Positions 24,448-33,425 are shown, numbered from the stretch's first letter. The stretch is 64,000 nucleotides of DNA from Spirosoma panaciterrae DSM 21099 (GCF_000374025.1 NZ_KB893217.1:62001-126000), one strand, 5' to 3'. The notes: generated by a model not told the origin, from the sequence alone. Numbers and translations: made by a program.

Positions 24448-25284
24448 ATGAACGTAATTAAAATAGCTGTTCTGGACATGAATAATAGCCATGCCAATGA
24501 AGGTATGCGCTGTATTCTGCACGCGATCCGGAACATACAAGGAAGCGAACCCGTAGAACTTGCCCTAGATATTTTTGATGTCCGGTCGAAAGATGAAGTG
24601 CCCGATCTGGAATACGACATTTACATTTCGTCGGGCGGACCGGGCAGTCCTCTGGCTTCGTCCGACGACTGGGAGGCCCGTTATTTTGAACTCATCGACC
24701 AGATTATCGACTGGAATAAACACAACGAGCGAAAAAAATACGTCTTCCTCATCTGCCACTCGTTTCAGCTTGTTGTCCGGCACCTGGATCTGGGCTTATT
24801 GAGCCGACGAAAATCCACTTCATTTGGTATATTCCCGGTTCATAAAACCGAAGAAGGTTTAGAAGAGTCCCTGCTGGAAGGGCTACCCGATCCGTTCTTT
24901 GCCGTTGACTCACGCGATTTTCAGATTACGGAGCCCAATATGGAACGACTGGAAGAGATGGGAGCCAGCCTATTGTGTCTTGAAAAAATCCGCCCCCATG
25001 TATTGCTCGAACGGGCAGTCATGGCAATCCGGTTCTCACCCGAGATCATTGGCACGCAATTCCACCCAGAAGCCGACAACGAGGGGATGCTACGGTATTT
25101 TCTGCAGGACGAAAAACGGAACCACATTGTCCTGAATTTCGGACAGGAAAAATACGACGCCATGGTATCTTACCTGCAGGACCCAGACAAAATTGCCCTA
25201 ACGGAGTCCATTATTCTGCCGGGATTCTTACGGCAGGCTATCGAAGAACTAACCGCAACTGATCTGTTTCTTGAACAAAATTAA
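24448..25284 (+). CDS. class I glutamine amidotransferase (GMP synthase-like)
   Basis: 278 residues. The nucleophile is C103 in VFLICHSFQLVVRH and the His/Glu of the triad are H206 and E208 in GTQFHPEAD. The oxyanion region reads YISSGGPGSPLAS near 52-64. The motif ICHSFQ differs from the canonical GxCxGxQ, so activity toward glutamine may be altered. Class I domains release ammonia from glutamine for a partner enzyme or hydrolyse gamma-glutamyl bonds. It sits 50 bases after the GCS2 ligase and before the ATP-grasp-like gene, so it may feed ammonia to, or trim the product of, those ligases. Confidence 0.85.
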   Translation: MNVIKIAVLDMNNSHANEGMRCILHAIRNIQGSEPVELALDIFDVRSKDEVPDLEYDIYISSGGPGSPLASSDDWEARYFELIDQIIDWNKHNERKKYVFLICHSFQLVVRHLDLGLLSRRKSTSFGIFPVHKTEEGLEESLLEGLPDPFFAVDSRDFQITEPNMERLEEMGASLLCLEKIRPHVLLERAVMAIRFSPEIIGTQFHPEADNEGMLRYFLQDEKRNHIVLNFGQEKYDAMVSYLQDPDKIALTESIILPGFLRQAIEELTATDLFLEQN

Positions 25285-25289
25285 CTTCT

Positions 25290-25334
25290 GACGGAATCAG
25301 CAGGATTCGATTGCCAGATCATGCTGATTTCGTC
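25290..25334 (+). repeat. hairpin between the amidotransferase and ATP-grasp genes
   Basis: Arm 25290-25302 pairs with 25322-25334 over 13 bases with one G-U wobble, loop 19 bases. It ends 11 bases before the ATG at 25346 and has no U-run. It may slow translation of the next gene or protect the upstream mRNA. Confidence 0.7.
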
Positions 25335-25345
25335 ATACTATCCTT

Positions 25346-26542
25346 ATGATTCAGTCTGTTCGCCAAACCTACAACAAAGCCTTTAGCCCGGAGCAATACC
25401 GGGCTTTTTTAGCGAAAATAGAAGCCGATCTGCCCGGCCAGCTCGATTTCCGGGTTGCCGAAACCCCTGTATTCGTTCCCAAAGTACTGACCGACAAACT
25501 GCTGGACGCCTGCGATCATATCGTTGACGTAATTACCCGTGATGATTTTAAATCGCTTACGGAAAAGGCAATTCCAGCCGGGCAGCGTGTGCCAAACGAA
25601 GATACCCACACCCAGTTTATGGCCGTTGACTTTGCCGTTTGCCATAACGAACTAGGCGAACCAACCCCTCAACTTATTGAATTGCAAGGATTTCCATCGC
25701 TATATGGTTTCCAGCCGTACCTGGCTAGTTTGTTTCGTAGTCTTTATCCGATACCCGACAACCTATCGCATCTGTTTACGGTCAGCACCAATGCCGACTA
25801 CCTCGAAAAGCTCCGGCAGTTGCTGGTTGGTGATTACAACCCTGAAGAGGTTATTCTGCTGGAGATTTACCCTGAGAAGCAGAAAACACGCATTGACTTT
25901 GTATTGACCGAACGATATACAGGTGTGGGGCCGGTTTGTTTGACTAAAATCCGCAAGGAAGGTCGGTCGTTGTATTATGAAAAAGACGGTCGCCAGATCC
26001 AGATCAAACGCATCTATAACCGGCTCATTTTCGACGATTTACAGAACTTTCCCGATCTAAAAACCGATTTTCAGCTTACCGATGATGTAGATGTAGAATG
26101 GGTTGGGCATCCAAACTGGTTTTTCCGCATCAGTAAGTACACCCTGCCCCTGCTGAAAAGTCCTTATATCCCAACGAGTTACTACCTTTCGGACCTGACG
26201 GATTATCCAACAGATCTGGAAAACTACGTCCTGAAACCACTGTTTTCGTTTGCCGGAAGCGGGGTTAAGCTAAACATCGCCCAGGCCGACCTCGATGCCA
26301 TTCCAGCCGATCAGCGCGACGGGTATCTGCTCCAGCGTAAGGTGAAGTACGAACCGGTCATTCAATCGCCGGATGGGTTGGTCAAGTGCGAAATTCGTAT
26401 GCTGTTCATCTGGCCTAAAGCCGATCCTAAACCTACACTCATCACCAATCTTAGTCGTTTGAGCCGGGGTGAGATGATTGGTGTCAACTTCAATAAAAAT
26501 AAGGATTGGGTTGGTGGTTCGGTCTGTTTTTTTGAAAAGTAA
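25346..26542 (+). CDS. ATP-grasp-like protein of the amide-ligase cluster
   Basis: 398 residues, soluble. The C-terminal third looks like an ATP-grasp core: ENYVLKPLFSFAGSGVKLN (nucleotide lysine and Gly loop, about 291-309), GYLLQRKVKYEPVI, CEIRMLFIWP, and GVNFNKNKDWVGGSVCFFEK near the end, where Asn and acidic residues would hold magnesium. The N-terminal part is unlike standard ligases (NEDTHTQFMAVDFAVCHNEL, PQLIELQGFPSLYGFQPY). ATP-grasp enzymes activate a carboxylate as acyl-phosphate and join it to an amine or thiol. Its place behind the GCS2 ligase and amidotransferase suggests a two-ligase pathway. The substrate is unknown. Confidence 0.72.
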   Translation: MIQSVRQTYNKAFSPEQYRAFLAKIEADLPGQLDFRVAETPVFVPKVLTDKLLDACDHIVDVITRDDFKSLTEKAIPAGQRVPNEDTHTQFMAVDFAVCHNELGEPTPQLIELQGFPSLYGFQPYLASLFRSLYPIPDNLSHLFTVSTNADYLEKLRQLLVGDYNPEEVILLEIYPEKQKTRIDFVLTERYTGVGPVCLTKIRKEGRSLYYEKDGRQIQIKRIYNRLIFDDLQNFPDLKTDFQLTDDVDVEWVGHPNWFFRISKYTLPLLKSPYIPTSYYLSDLTDYPTDLENYVLKPLFSFAGSGVKLNIAQADLDAIPADQRDGYLLQRKVKYEPVIQSPDGLVKCEIRMLFIWPKADPKPTLITNLSRLSRGEMIGVNFNKNKDWVGGSVCFFEK

Positions 26543-26635
26543 TAAACTTTGGTTCAGGTGGGTTACCATGTCAGCCTTGCCCTGCATGAACCTACCTAAA
26601 CTGAAGCCAATGAATGCTTAACCCACTAAACCCTT

Positions 26636-27418
26636 ATGGAAACCCCACTCACTGCGGAAAAAGCCCTATTTGACCTTGCAGATAAAGTTGCCATCATCAC
26701 CGGAGCCAGTAAAGGCATTGGCGAAGATATAGCCCGTGTATTTGCCCGTTTTGGCGCTAAAGTTATTGTGAGCAGCCGGAAACAGGATGCCTGCGATGCC
26801 CTCGCAGCCGACATTCGGGCACAGGGTGGCGAAGCGACGGGCATTGCTGCACATGTCGGCGATGCCGAACAACTTAAGCAACTGGTCGAAAAAACCATGG
26901 CCACTTACGGAGGTATTGACATTCTGGTGAACAACGCGGCTTCCAACCCGGTTTTCGGCCCTGCTCTTGAATGCGACGGTGGCGCTTTCGACAAGATCAT
27001 GCAGGCCAATGTGAAGGCTCCGTTTGAATTGAGCAAGCTTTGCTATCCAAGCATGAAAGAACGGGGCGGTGGCAGCGTGATCATGATCAGTAGTATTGCC
27101 GGACATACGCCCGACCCTGGCCTGGGTATTTACAGCGTCAGCAAAGCCTCGCTGAACATGCTTACGAAGGTTCTGGCAAAAGAATGGGGTGCGGATGGGA
27201 TTCGGGTCAACGCCATTTGCCCCGGCCTGATCAAAACCAAGTTCAGTCAGACGCTCTGGCAAAACGAAGCGATTCTGGCTCGTTTTACCAAACACATCCC
27301 CATCGCACGCATGGGCACTACCGACGAAATCAGCCCATTGGCGCTCTTTTTAGCTTCCGATGCGTCGTCGTATAGTACAGGCAGTTTGTTTTATGCAGAC
27401 GGGGGTACGGTGATCTAA
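26636..27418 (+). CDS. short-chain dehydrogenase/reductase (SDR)
   Basis: 260 residues. Classical SDR motifs are present: TGASKGIGE near 22-30 for the cofactor, NNAAS near 100, SS in MISSIAG near 150 and Y-x-x-x-K (YSVSKAS) near 163-169. The C-terminus SLFYADGGTVI is the usual SDR end. It resembles carbonyl reductases of the DHRS4 kind or ketoacyl reductases; the substrate is unknown. It lies 93 bases after the ATP-grasp gene on the same strand and may or may not belong to that cluster. A terminator follows. Confidence 0.9.
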   Translation: METPLTAEKALFDLADKVAIITGASKGIGEDIARVFARFGAKVIVSSRKQDACDALAADIRAQGGEATGIAAHVGDAEQLKQLVEKTMATYGGIDILVNNAASNPVFGPALECDGGAFDKIMQANVKAPFELSKLCYPSMKERGGGSVIMISSIAGHTPDPGLGIYSVSKASLNMLTKVLAKEWGADGIRVNAICPGLIKTKFSQTLWQNEAILARFTKHIPIARMGTTDEISPLALFLASDASSYSTGSLFYADGGTVI

Positions 27419-27423
27419 AAAAG

Positions 27424-27463
27424 GAATCGGTTCCGAATAGCTAGTTCAGAACCGATTCTTGTT
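27424..27463 (+). terminator. terminator after the SDR gene
   Basis: A 10-base perfect stem (27424-27433 with 27449-27458) is followed by TTGTT. It ends the plus-strand run from 23297 ahead of a convergent gene. Confidence 0.7.
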
Positions 27464-27483
27464 AGGCTTCGTAAAATGGACAA

Positions 27484-28260
27484 TTAATAGGGCTCGTATT
27501 CAAACTTGGTAATATAATTCCCAAAACCCGATACAGCTAGCGTACCTTTTATAAGTAAGCCATTTGAATCATACGTATATATCTGGTTAGGTGTGATAAT
27601 ATTATTAGCACTAAAAATAGTATAACTAGGAGGTCCGGTAATTAAGCCATAAAAAGGATTAGGCTTGTCGTCATACTGAAAGACTAATGTGGAGAGACCA
27701 GATAGGTTATCATTTCTGTCAACTTTAACCACGTTACCTCCGCTATACGTATACTGCTCTACCCATTGATGGGTACCGATAGTATAACTCTGTTTTATTG
27801 GCAACCTAGCCACGTTGTACTCTAGCAGATGTTGATCAATCAGAACTGGAGAGGCAGGATTCGCCAGGTCATACCGTTTTATTTGTGTAATGATGCCATT
27901 CTTATCATACTCATACGTATAATTTTGAAAAGGGACCCACTGAGCAGCCCCATTCGATGATAGTAGCTGCATTTCTGCCTTTAGTATTTTACCCTGTCCA
28001 TCATACGTCATAACAGTTTTGGAATTCTGAACGGCAGCGGAATTACCTTTAACTGTGTATTGATCAACACTGGCTAATAGCCCGGTGCTCATATATGTAT
28101 AAATGGAATACGAATAATCTGTCGCATTCTCATAACCAACTGTAACTTTTTTTATTCGAAACTTTGAGCCTGGAGCTTGTGGAATCCTGTGATCCTGGCA
28201 GGCTGAGAAACTAACCATCAGGGCTAATATCCCCAACCAAGTCATAAACGTGAAACGCAT
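27484..28260 (-). CDS. lipoprotein with YD-like repeats
   Basis: About 258 residues from ATG 28260 (MRFTFMTWLGILALMVS). A signal peptide ends in the lipobox FSAC, so it is anchored to the membrane. The mature part has beta-strand repeats of a YD/RHS-like style: YDGQGKILKAEMQ, YEYDKNGIITQIKRYDL, YTYDSNGLLIKGTL. Such lipoproteins of Bacteroidota are common and mostly uncharacterised. It stands alone with no partner. Confidence 0.72.
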   Translation of the reverse strand: MRFTFMTWLGILALMVSFSACQDHRIPQAPGSKFRIKKVTVGYENATDYSYSIYTYMSTGLLASVDQYTVKGNSAAVQNSKTVMTYDGQGKILKAEMQLLSSNGAAQWVPFQNYTYEYDKNGIITQIKRYDLANPASPVLIDQHLLEYNVARLPIKQSYTIGTHQWVEQYTYSGGNVVKVDRNDNLSGLSTLVFQYDDKPNPFYGLITGPPSYTIFSANNIITPNQIYTYDSNGLLIKGTLAVSGFGNYITKFEYEPY

Positions 28261-28648
28261 ATAATACACAAGTGTTAATAGTTATGAATATGGCGGCAAT
28301 ATTAAGACAATTAAATTATTACACCAATTATATATACTTAAATGTACACTAATATATACAAAATAACCACTATACCCTCTAAGATTCACTTATCACTCCT
28401 CATATTCACAATTGATGAAGAAATGCGAATTCTTATTTCCTATACGCTTAATAAGTAAGCCCTGATCGTTGTAAAAAAGTTGCGGATTGACAATCAGCAA
28501 CTTTTTTCTAGTAAAGCAGCATATCAGAATTGTTTTCTAATCGCACTTATAATCGGTTGACTAAGTTAATGCAGATGCCAGTCTTAGACGATTAGAAAAA
28601 ATAGTAGTCACTATAAATCTACCAACATACATTATAAAGACACTATCA
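28261..28648. other. AT-rich gene-free gap with an orphan hairpin
   Basis: 388 bases between divergent genes, AT-rich. No ORF worth calling. It contains a strong 11-base stem with flanking A and T runs (28473-28483 with 28497-28507), which reads as a terminator on either strand although no gene ends there. A second inverted repeat pairs 28533-28543 with 28589-28599. The gap could hold a small RNA or a decayed gene. Confidence 0.5.
28473..28507. terminator. orphan bidirectional terminator-like hairpin
   Basis: Perfect 11-base stem AAAAAAGTTGC with its complement, 13-base loop. It has A-run and T-run on both sides but no gene end within 200 bases on either strand. Confidence 0.6.
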
Positions 28649-29164
28649 ATGCAACCACCTATCGAAACACGCGAAGTATGGCTACGTGGGCCAATTCCCA
28701 ATATGCCTCCCCTACTTCAGCCGATTGCTCATGCGCTGATGCAGGCACGTGAGGAACTACACGTTCTTATGCAGGATTTCCCAGACGATCTACTTTGGGA
28801 ACGCCCTGCTGATGTAGCCTCTGTAGGATTCCATTTACAGCATCTGACGGGTGTGCTGGATCGACTTCTCACCTATGCCCGCGCCGAAGCCCTTTCACCA
28901 GAACAGTTAGCCGCCTTAGCCGCCGAAGGGAAGCCATCAGATCCAACACCAACGGTTCAGGAGTTAGTACAACAGTTTGATGGGCAGGTAGATAAAGCCC
29001 TTGCCCAACTTCGCCAAACAAACGAAGAAACATTGACTGAAGCACGAGGTGTTGGTCGGGCGCAATTGCCTTCAACCGTTATCGGTTTATTGACCCATGC
29101 AGCCGAGCATACCATGCGTCATGTAGGGCAATTGTCGGTTACGGCGCGGGTTGTAAGGCATTGA
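28649..29164 (+). CDS. DinB/DUF664-type protein
   Basis: 171 residues, all helical. The DinB four-helix fold is suggested by PIAHALMQAREELHVLM, LQHLTGVLDRLL and a C-terminal THAAEHTMRHVGQL, which together give the three His residues that usually bind a metal in this family. DinB-like proteins include thiol-dependent transferases and hydrolases; the role here is unknown. It is monocistronic. The stop lies at the foot of a perfect 24-base hairpin. Confidence 0.82.
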   Translation: MQPPIETREVWLRGPIPNMPPLLQPIAHALMQAREELHVLMQDFPDDLLWERPADVASVGFHLQHLTGVLDRLLTYARAEALSPEQLAALAAEGKPSDPTPTVQELVQQFDGQVDKALAQLRQTNEETLTEARGVGRAQLPSTVIGLLTHAAEHTMRHVGQLSVTARVVRH

Positions 29165-29218
29165 ACCGCGAGGACGCCATAGACGCAAAGAATTGTCTAT
29201 GGCGTCCTCGCGGTTCAA
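29161..29218. repeat. perfect 24-base inverted repeat after the DinB gene
   Basis: Arms 29161-29184 and 29195-29218 are perfect complements with a 10-base loop. The arm overlaps the DinB stop codon. GC-rich arms and no T-run argue for a dispersed palindromic element or mRNA-protecting hairpin rather than an intrinsic terminator. The words ACCGCGAGGACGC and GACGCAAAG resemble intergenic repeats seen in many genomes. Confidence 0.8.
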
Positions 29219-29349
29219 CCTAACTTTCTGCTTAACAGTTTAAGGTGTTTTTAAGTTACTCTTTAACGGCGCTTCATACGAGTAGCCGATTTTTCAGCAG
29301 AAAAGCTCATCAGCAGGTGGGCCTGTTCACTAAAACCATTCTTAAACTT

Positions 29350-29541
29350 ATGAAAACGACCGTTTGGGCTGCCTGCGTGGTAGCCGCCCTTTGCGCTAAC
29401 ACGGCTTTCGCCACTCCTTCACAGGATAAACCTGTCACCAAAACCACAACGACCACTACCGTAAAGAAAACAACCCCGGCCAAATCAAAAACAATGACCA
29501 AGTCGGTTCATAAAAAACATGTAAAGCAAAGCACTGAATAG
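29350..29541 (+). CDS. small basic secreted protein
   Basis: 63 residues from ATG 29350 (MKTTVWAACVVAALCANTA), a clear signal peptide ending near AFA. The mature part is almost only Thr, Lys, Pro, Ser and Val (TKTTTTTTVKKTTPAKSK), ending in HKKHVKQSTE. Upstream in-frame codons to 29245 are unlikely because they would bury the signal. Low-complexity cationic proteins of this kind are found in many Bacteroidota with no known role. Promoter not identified. Confidence 0.65.
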   Translation: MKTTVWAACVVAALCANTAFATPSQDKPVTKTTTTTTVKKTTPAKSKTMTKSVHKKHVKQSTE

Positions 29542-29554
29542 AGAATCATAAACG

Positions 29555-29590
29555 AAAAAAAGCAGCCCACCGAATTGGGCTGCTTTTTTT
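29555..29590. terminator. bidirectional terminator between convergent genes
   Basis: AAAAGCAGCCCA and TGGGCTGCTTTT arms around CCGAAT, with A- and T-runs outside. It serves both the plus-strand small gene (stop 29541) and the minus-strand OmpA protein gene (stop 29613). Confidence 0.9.
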
Positions 29591-29612
29591 ATGACTTACT
29601 ATTGCCAGACGA

Positions 29613-31895
29613 TTATTGCACTGATAAAATTTTGAACTCAGTACGTCGGTTTTGCTGGTGTTCGTTTTCAGTACAATTCACACCATCGACGCATCCATTC
29701 AGAATTTCTGACTCTCCATACCCACGAGCGACAAGCCGATTGGCCGACACTCCTCTCGATACCAGATAGTCCATAGCAGCACGAGCACGGTTTTCGGACA
29801 GGCGAAGGTTATAAGCATCCGTAGCACGGGCGTCTGTGTGTGAGCGAAGCTCAATCTGCATCTGCGGATATTCTTTCAGAATAGCCAGAACATGGTCAAG
29901 TTCCTGTGCAGCGTCGGCCCGGATAAAAAACTTATTCAGGTCGTAGTAAATATTCTTAAGCTGGAACACATCCCCTACCCCATACAGTCCCAGCGAGTCG
30001 GTAACCACTTTGGTTTTACGCTTGGCTTTGCCGTATTGAGCCTTTTTAGTCGCATAGCGGTCCTTTTGAGCGGTAATGGTATACGGTGCATTCGGTTTTA
30101 CATCGAATTCGTAACCGCCATCGGGTCCAGTCATCACGGTCTGTTCGGTTTTATCTTTCTCATTCCGAAGCGTCACCCGAACACCTTTGGCCGGTTGCTG
30201 ATCCACCTCCGTCTTAACTACCCCCTTAACCAAGGTATTCTCCGACCGTTCGAGATAGATCGACACGTTCATAACGGGTTTGGGCGACTGAGTCAGGGTT
30301 GAGAACCGAACACTGTTCATAGCATATCCTTCTTTGATTGCCTTGAATTCGTATTCGGTATTAGTATCAACGCATAAATCCGTTCGGCCCTGCATATCCG
30401 TAATGCGAAGGTCCTGGTTGGTCCCATTTCGCATAATTCGAACATCCGCATTTTCGAGGGGTGTATTGGTTTTGGCATCATATACCAGAATGTTAAGCTG
30501 TTTGCAGGTACGCCGGAACGAATAAATATCATCGTCGCTCACCCCTTTTTTCCGGTTGCTGCTTACATAGCCCGACGTACGGTTCTTATCGGTAATAAAT
30601 CCGAAATCGTCTTTTTCTGAATTGATCGGCGCCCCTACGTTTTGCACGCCTTTGTAAGCAACACCATCTTTAAGCTCAGCCACAAATACATCCAGTCCTC
30701 CCAGCCCTTCATGCCCATCTGAGGAGAAGTAGAGGTTATCGCCCTCGGCTACAAACGGGAACATCTCATTGCCTTCGGTATTGATTTCCTTACCCATATT
30801 TACAGGCGTACCCCATTGGCCGTTGTTGAACTCGACCACATAAATATCGGTACCACCGTATCCTCCGGGCATATCGGAAGCAAAATACAGTTTTGTATTG
30901 TCGGGCGAGAAGGCTGGGTGACCTACCGAGTACTCGCTACTATTGAATGGTACCTCCTGGATATCGACCCATTTGCCATTGCGATTCACGGAAGAATACA
31001 ATTTCAATTTTCGCACACCGTCTGAACTTTTTCCCGCTTTCCCCTTACTTGTGTTGTTCCGGGTAAAAACAATGTAGTTCTGATCTTTGGTGAACGTCAT
31101 TGGCCCTTCGTGGTATTTTGTGTTGATCGTACGGCTAAAAATCTCCGTTTTGCTCAACTTGGTTTGCTCGCTGGCCGCTTCGGCAGCACCGGGCTTGGCA
31201 TCACTACCACCACCAAGTACGGCCGAGTTGCCTGGTCGCATCAACTCCGCTCCCGGAACCCGAAGCTGGTTGGTGTCCGGGTGAAAATAGAGGTCCAGAA
31301 AGGGGGTCTGGTTCCAGTTGAAAACCCGTTTCAGCACACCCGATTCATCCCGAGCCGATACGAAAACCAGTCCGTTTTTGTAATACATTGGGCTAAAATC
31401 TGCCTGGCGCGAGTTGATCGGAAGACTATACATCCGGTAGGACGACGAATCCTGATAGAAACGGCTCATGTCCATGTAAGACACCGTAAAACGGCGTCCT
31501 CGCAAGTCCTGAGACTGTTTTTCGCCATATTGGCTATACATTTTCTGTGAATCCCGGTATTTGCCGTTGGCCGCCAGTGCCTGTGCGTAATAGAGATACA
31601 CTTCGCTATCAAGATCGGTATAATCCTTGACCAGTTCGCCATACACTCGCTCGGCATTACGAGTATCCTGGAGCTTACGATAGCTGTATCCTAATTTAAT
31701 AAGGGCTTCACGAGTTTCGGCGGGGTCTTTCTTTCGGTCGGCCCGTAGAAACTCCTCGTACGCCCGCACTGCGCTGACATAACTAAGATTGTCGAACTGC
31801 TTATTAGCCGCTCGTAGCCGTGCACTTTGTGCCTGAGCAGTCAGGCTACAGAAAGCCAGTCCTGCAATGATTAGGACCTGTACAATTCGGTTCAT
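29613..31895 (-). CDS. PorE-like OmpA-family protein (TPR, WD40-like, carboxypeptidase-regulatory and OmpA domains)
   Basis: 760 residues. A signal peptide ends near AQAQS. Then come TPR-like helices (about 25-140, YVSAVRAYEEFLRA), a WD40/PD40-like beta-propeller (about 160-430 with GHPAFSPDNTKLYFASDMPG), a Peptidase M14-type regulatory fold (GVVKTEVDQQPAKGVRVTL) and a C-terminal OmpA domain (LKNIYYDLNKFFIRADAAQEL through ENRARAAMDYLVSRG), which binds peptidoglycan. This order is that of PorE and relatives that tie the type IX secretion machinery to the cell wall. Many Bacteroidota carry several such proteins, so it need not be the PorE of the secretion system. No PorP-like gene is adjacent. 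Confidence 0.85.
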   Translation of the reverse strand: MNRIVQVLIIAGLAFCSLTAQAQSARLRAANKQFDNLSYVSAVRAYEEFLRADRKKDPAETREALIKLGYSYRKLQDTRNAERVYGELVKDYTDLDSEVYLYYAQALAANGKYRDSQKMYSQYGEKQSQDLRGRRFTVSYMDMSRFYQDSSSYRMYSLPINSRQADFSPMYYKNGLVFVSARDESGVLKRVFNWNQTPFLDLYFHPDTNQLRVPGAELMRPGNSAVLGGGSDAKPGAAEAASEQTKLSKTEIFSRTINTKYHEGPMTFTKDQNYIVFTRNNTSKGKAGKSSDGVRKLKLYSSVNRNGKWVDIQEVPFNSSEYSVGHPAFSPDNTKLYFASDMPGGYGGTDIYVVEFNNGQWGTPVNMGKEINTEGNEMFPFVAEGDNLYFSSDGHEGLGGLDVFVAELKDGVAYKGVQNVGAPINSEKDDFGFITDKNRTSGYVSSNRKKGVSDDDIYSFRRTCKQLNILVYDAKTNTPLENADVRIMRNGTNQDLRITDMQGRTDLCVDTNTEYEFKAIKEGYAMNSVRFSTLTQSPKPVMNVSIYLERSENTLVKGVVKTEVDQQPAKGVRVTLRNEKDKTEQTVMTGPDGGYEFDVKPNAPYTITAQKDRYATKKAQYGKAKRKTKVVTDSLGLYGVGDVFQLKNIYYDLNKFFIRADAAQELDHVLAILKEYPQMQIELRSHTDARATDAYNLRLSENRARAAMDYLVSRGVSANRLVARGYGESEILNGCVDGVNCTENEHQQNRRTEFKILSVQ

Positions 31896-32090
31896 GGTGT
31901 TAGTACATTAATAGAAACTTTGGGCTCGCCCGAAAGCTATCAAATAAGATGCCAACTTTTTATTAACTCGCTGAAACCCGGCGCAAAATCGTCCGATCTA
32001 TTATCAAATACCCAAAAAATACAATTTTCAACTATTGTTAATGGACACCAAGGTTTTAGAAAACCTCTACAATACCTATCTAATGGTGCA

Positions 32091-33425
32091 TCAACCAATT
32101 ACAAATCGTAATACTTTCTTCGTTTCGGCTACCATACGAAACCGATGATCGATCCGCCGGCCAATTACCCAGGCAATCTGTGCGTCAACCACCAGCACTG
32201 AAACCTGCTCCCGCTCCGAGCGGGTTACTTTAAGATCATTCAGAAAATCGCTTACCAACTTGCTTCCCTTCAGGCCCAGAGGCCGAAACCGGTCTCCCAA
32301 CCGCCAGGAACGTATTGTAATGGGAAAACTTACCCTATCGGCATCAAGGCAAGCTGTGTTAGGAGCCGAAGAAAGGTGAAAATCGGCAGACTTATTCACA
32401 AGTTCAACCGTAAGGGTTGTGCCATCAGGAAGAAACACTGGTTCAGTAGGCAACTCCATCAAGGTAATTTCATAGGCGTACGGCTCAGGAAGCGGCTCAA
32501 GTAACAACCCCATACGTTCATGGACCACCCGATGCGTATCTGACACAAATACCTGCCCCACTTCCTGATCGAGGGCTTCGATCATCTGCACAATCTGAGC
32601 TTCTGTAAACCCAAATGGTTTAAGCCATTCGGCCAATCGAAAAGGCAGTTCAGCTAAGGTGTTTAATTTAGCCGAAGGCAGTAGAGTCTTTTCACCCTGT
32701 TGCACAGCGATTTCCAACCAGGAGCGTTCCAGTTCAGCTTTTACCAATTGTTCAGCCGCCCGAAGTCGTTCGACCGTGCGAGGTAGCGTTTGCCATAAGG
32801 ATGGGTTTATACCTGTCAATACTGGCACTACATGGTGTCGAATCCGATTACGGGCATACTTATCTTCTGGGTTGGAGCTATCCTCCCGATACGCCAGATT
32901 CTGCTCCGTCCTGTAAGCGGCCAGTCGGTCGCGGGTGGCAAACAGGAGCGGACGTACCACCTCATTCTGGCGGCTGGCAATGCCATGCAAACCCGCCATA
33001 CCCGTACCACGGGTCAAATTGAGCAATAGGGTTTCGAGTACGTCGTTTTGATGGTGCGCTGTTGCCACGCAGGTATAGGAGTACTGCCGAAGCAATTCAG
33101 TAAACCAATGGTACCGAAGCTCACGGGCTGCCATCTGGATCGAAATGCCTTTTTCAGCCGCAAAGGCCGTTGTATCGAAGGTGGTGAGATGAAACGGAAC
33201 CCCATATTGCTCAGCCTTGTTTTTCACAAAAAGCGCATCGTCATCGGATTCATGGGCTCGTAAGCCAAAATTAACGTGAGCAATCGCAAACGGCTGACGA
33301 ATGCGGTGGAACAGTTCGGCCATTACCATCGAATCGAGTCCACCGCTGACAGCCAGCAGTACCCGGTCGGTCGGGGCAAACAGGCGGTTGCCGTTAATAA
33401 ATGCTAAAAAGTCCTGTTCCAACAT
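32091..33425 (-). CDS. tilS: tRNA(Ile)-lysidine synthetase TilS
   Basis: About 444 residues from ATG 33425 (MLEQDFLAFINGN). The PP-loop motif LAVSGGLDSMV lies near 24-34, followed by IAHVNFGLRA and VATAHHQNDVLETLLLNLTRG, all TilS hallmarks. The C-terminal domain (SFPITIRSWRLGDRFRPLGL with GSKLVSDFLNDLKV) recognises tRNA. TilS converts C34 to lysidine so that one Ile tRNA reads AUA. It diverges from the OstA-like gene, with 33 bases between the starts. Confidence 0.95.
   Translation of the reverse strand: MLEQDFLAFINGNRLFAPTDRVLLAVSGGLDSMVMAELFHRIRQPFAIAHVNFGLRAHESDDDALFVKNKAEQYGVPFHLTTFDTTAFAAEKGISIQMAARELRYHWFTELLRQYSYTCVATAHHQNDVLETLLLNLTRGTGMAGLHGIASRQNEVVRPLLFATRDRLAAYRTEQNLAYREDSSNPEDKYARNRIRHHVVPVLTGINPSLWQTLPRTVERLRAAEQLVKAELERSWLEIAVQQGEKTLLPSAKLNTLAELPFRLAEWLKPFGFTEAQIVQMIEALDQEVGQVFVSDTHRVVHERMGLLLEPLPEPYAYEITLMELPTEPVFLPDGTTLTVELVNKSADFHLSSAPNTACLDADRVSFPITIRSWRLGDRFRPLGLKGSKLVSDFLNDLKVTRSEREQVSVLVVDAQIAWVIGRRIDHRFRMVAETKKVLRFVIG

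Noticed and set aside
27484-28260. RHS-type toxin
   Set aside because: Only short YD-like strands are present in a 258-residue lipoprotein; no RHS core or toxin tip.
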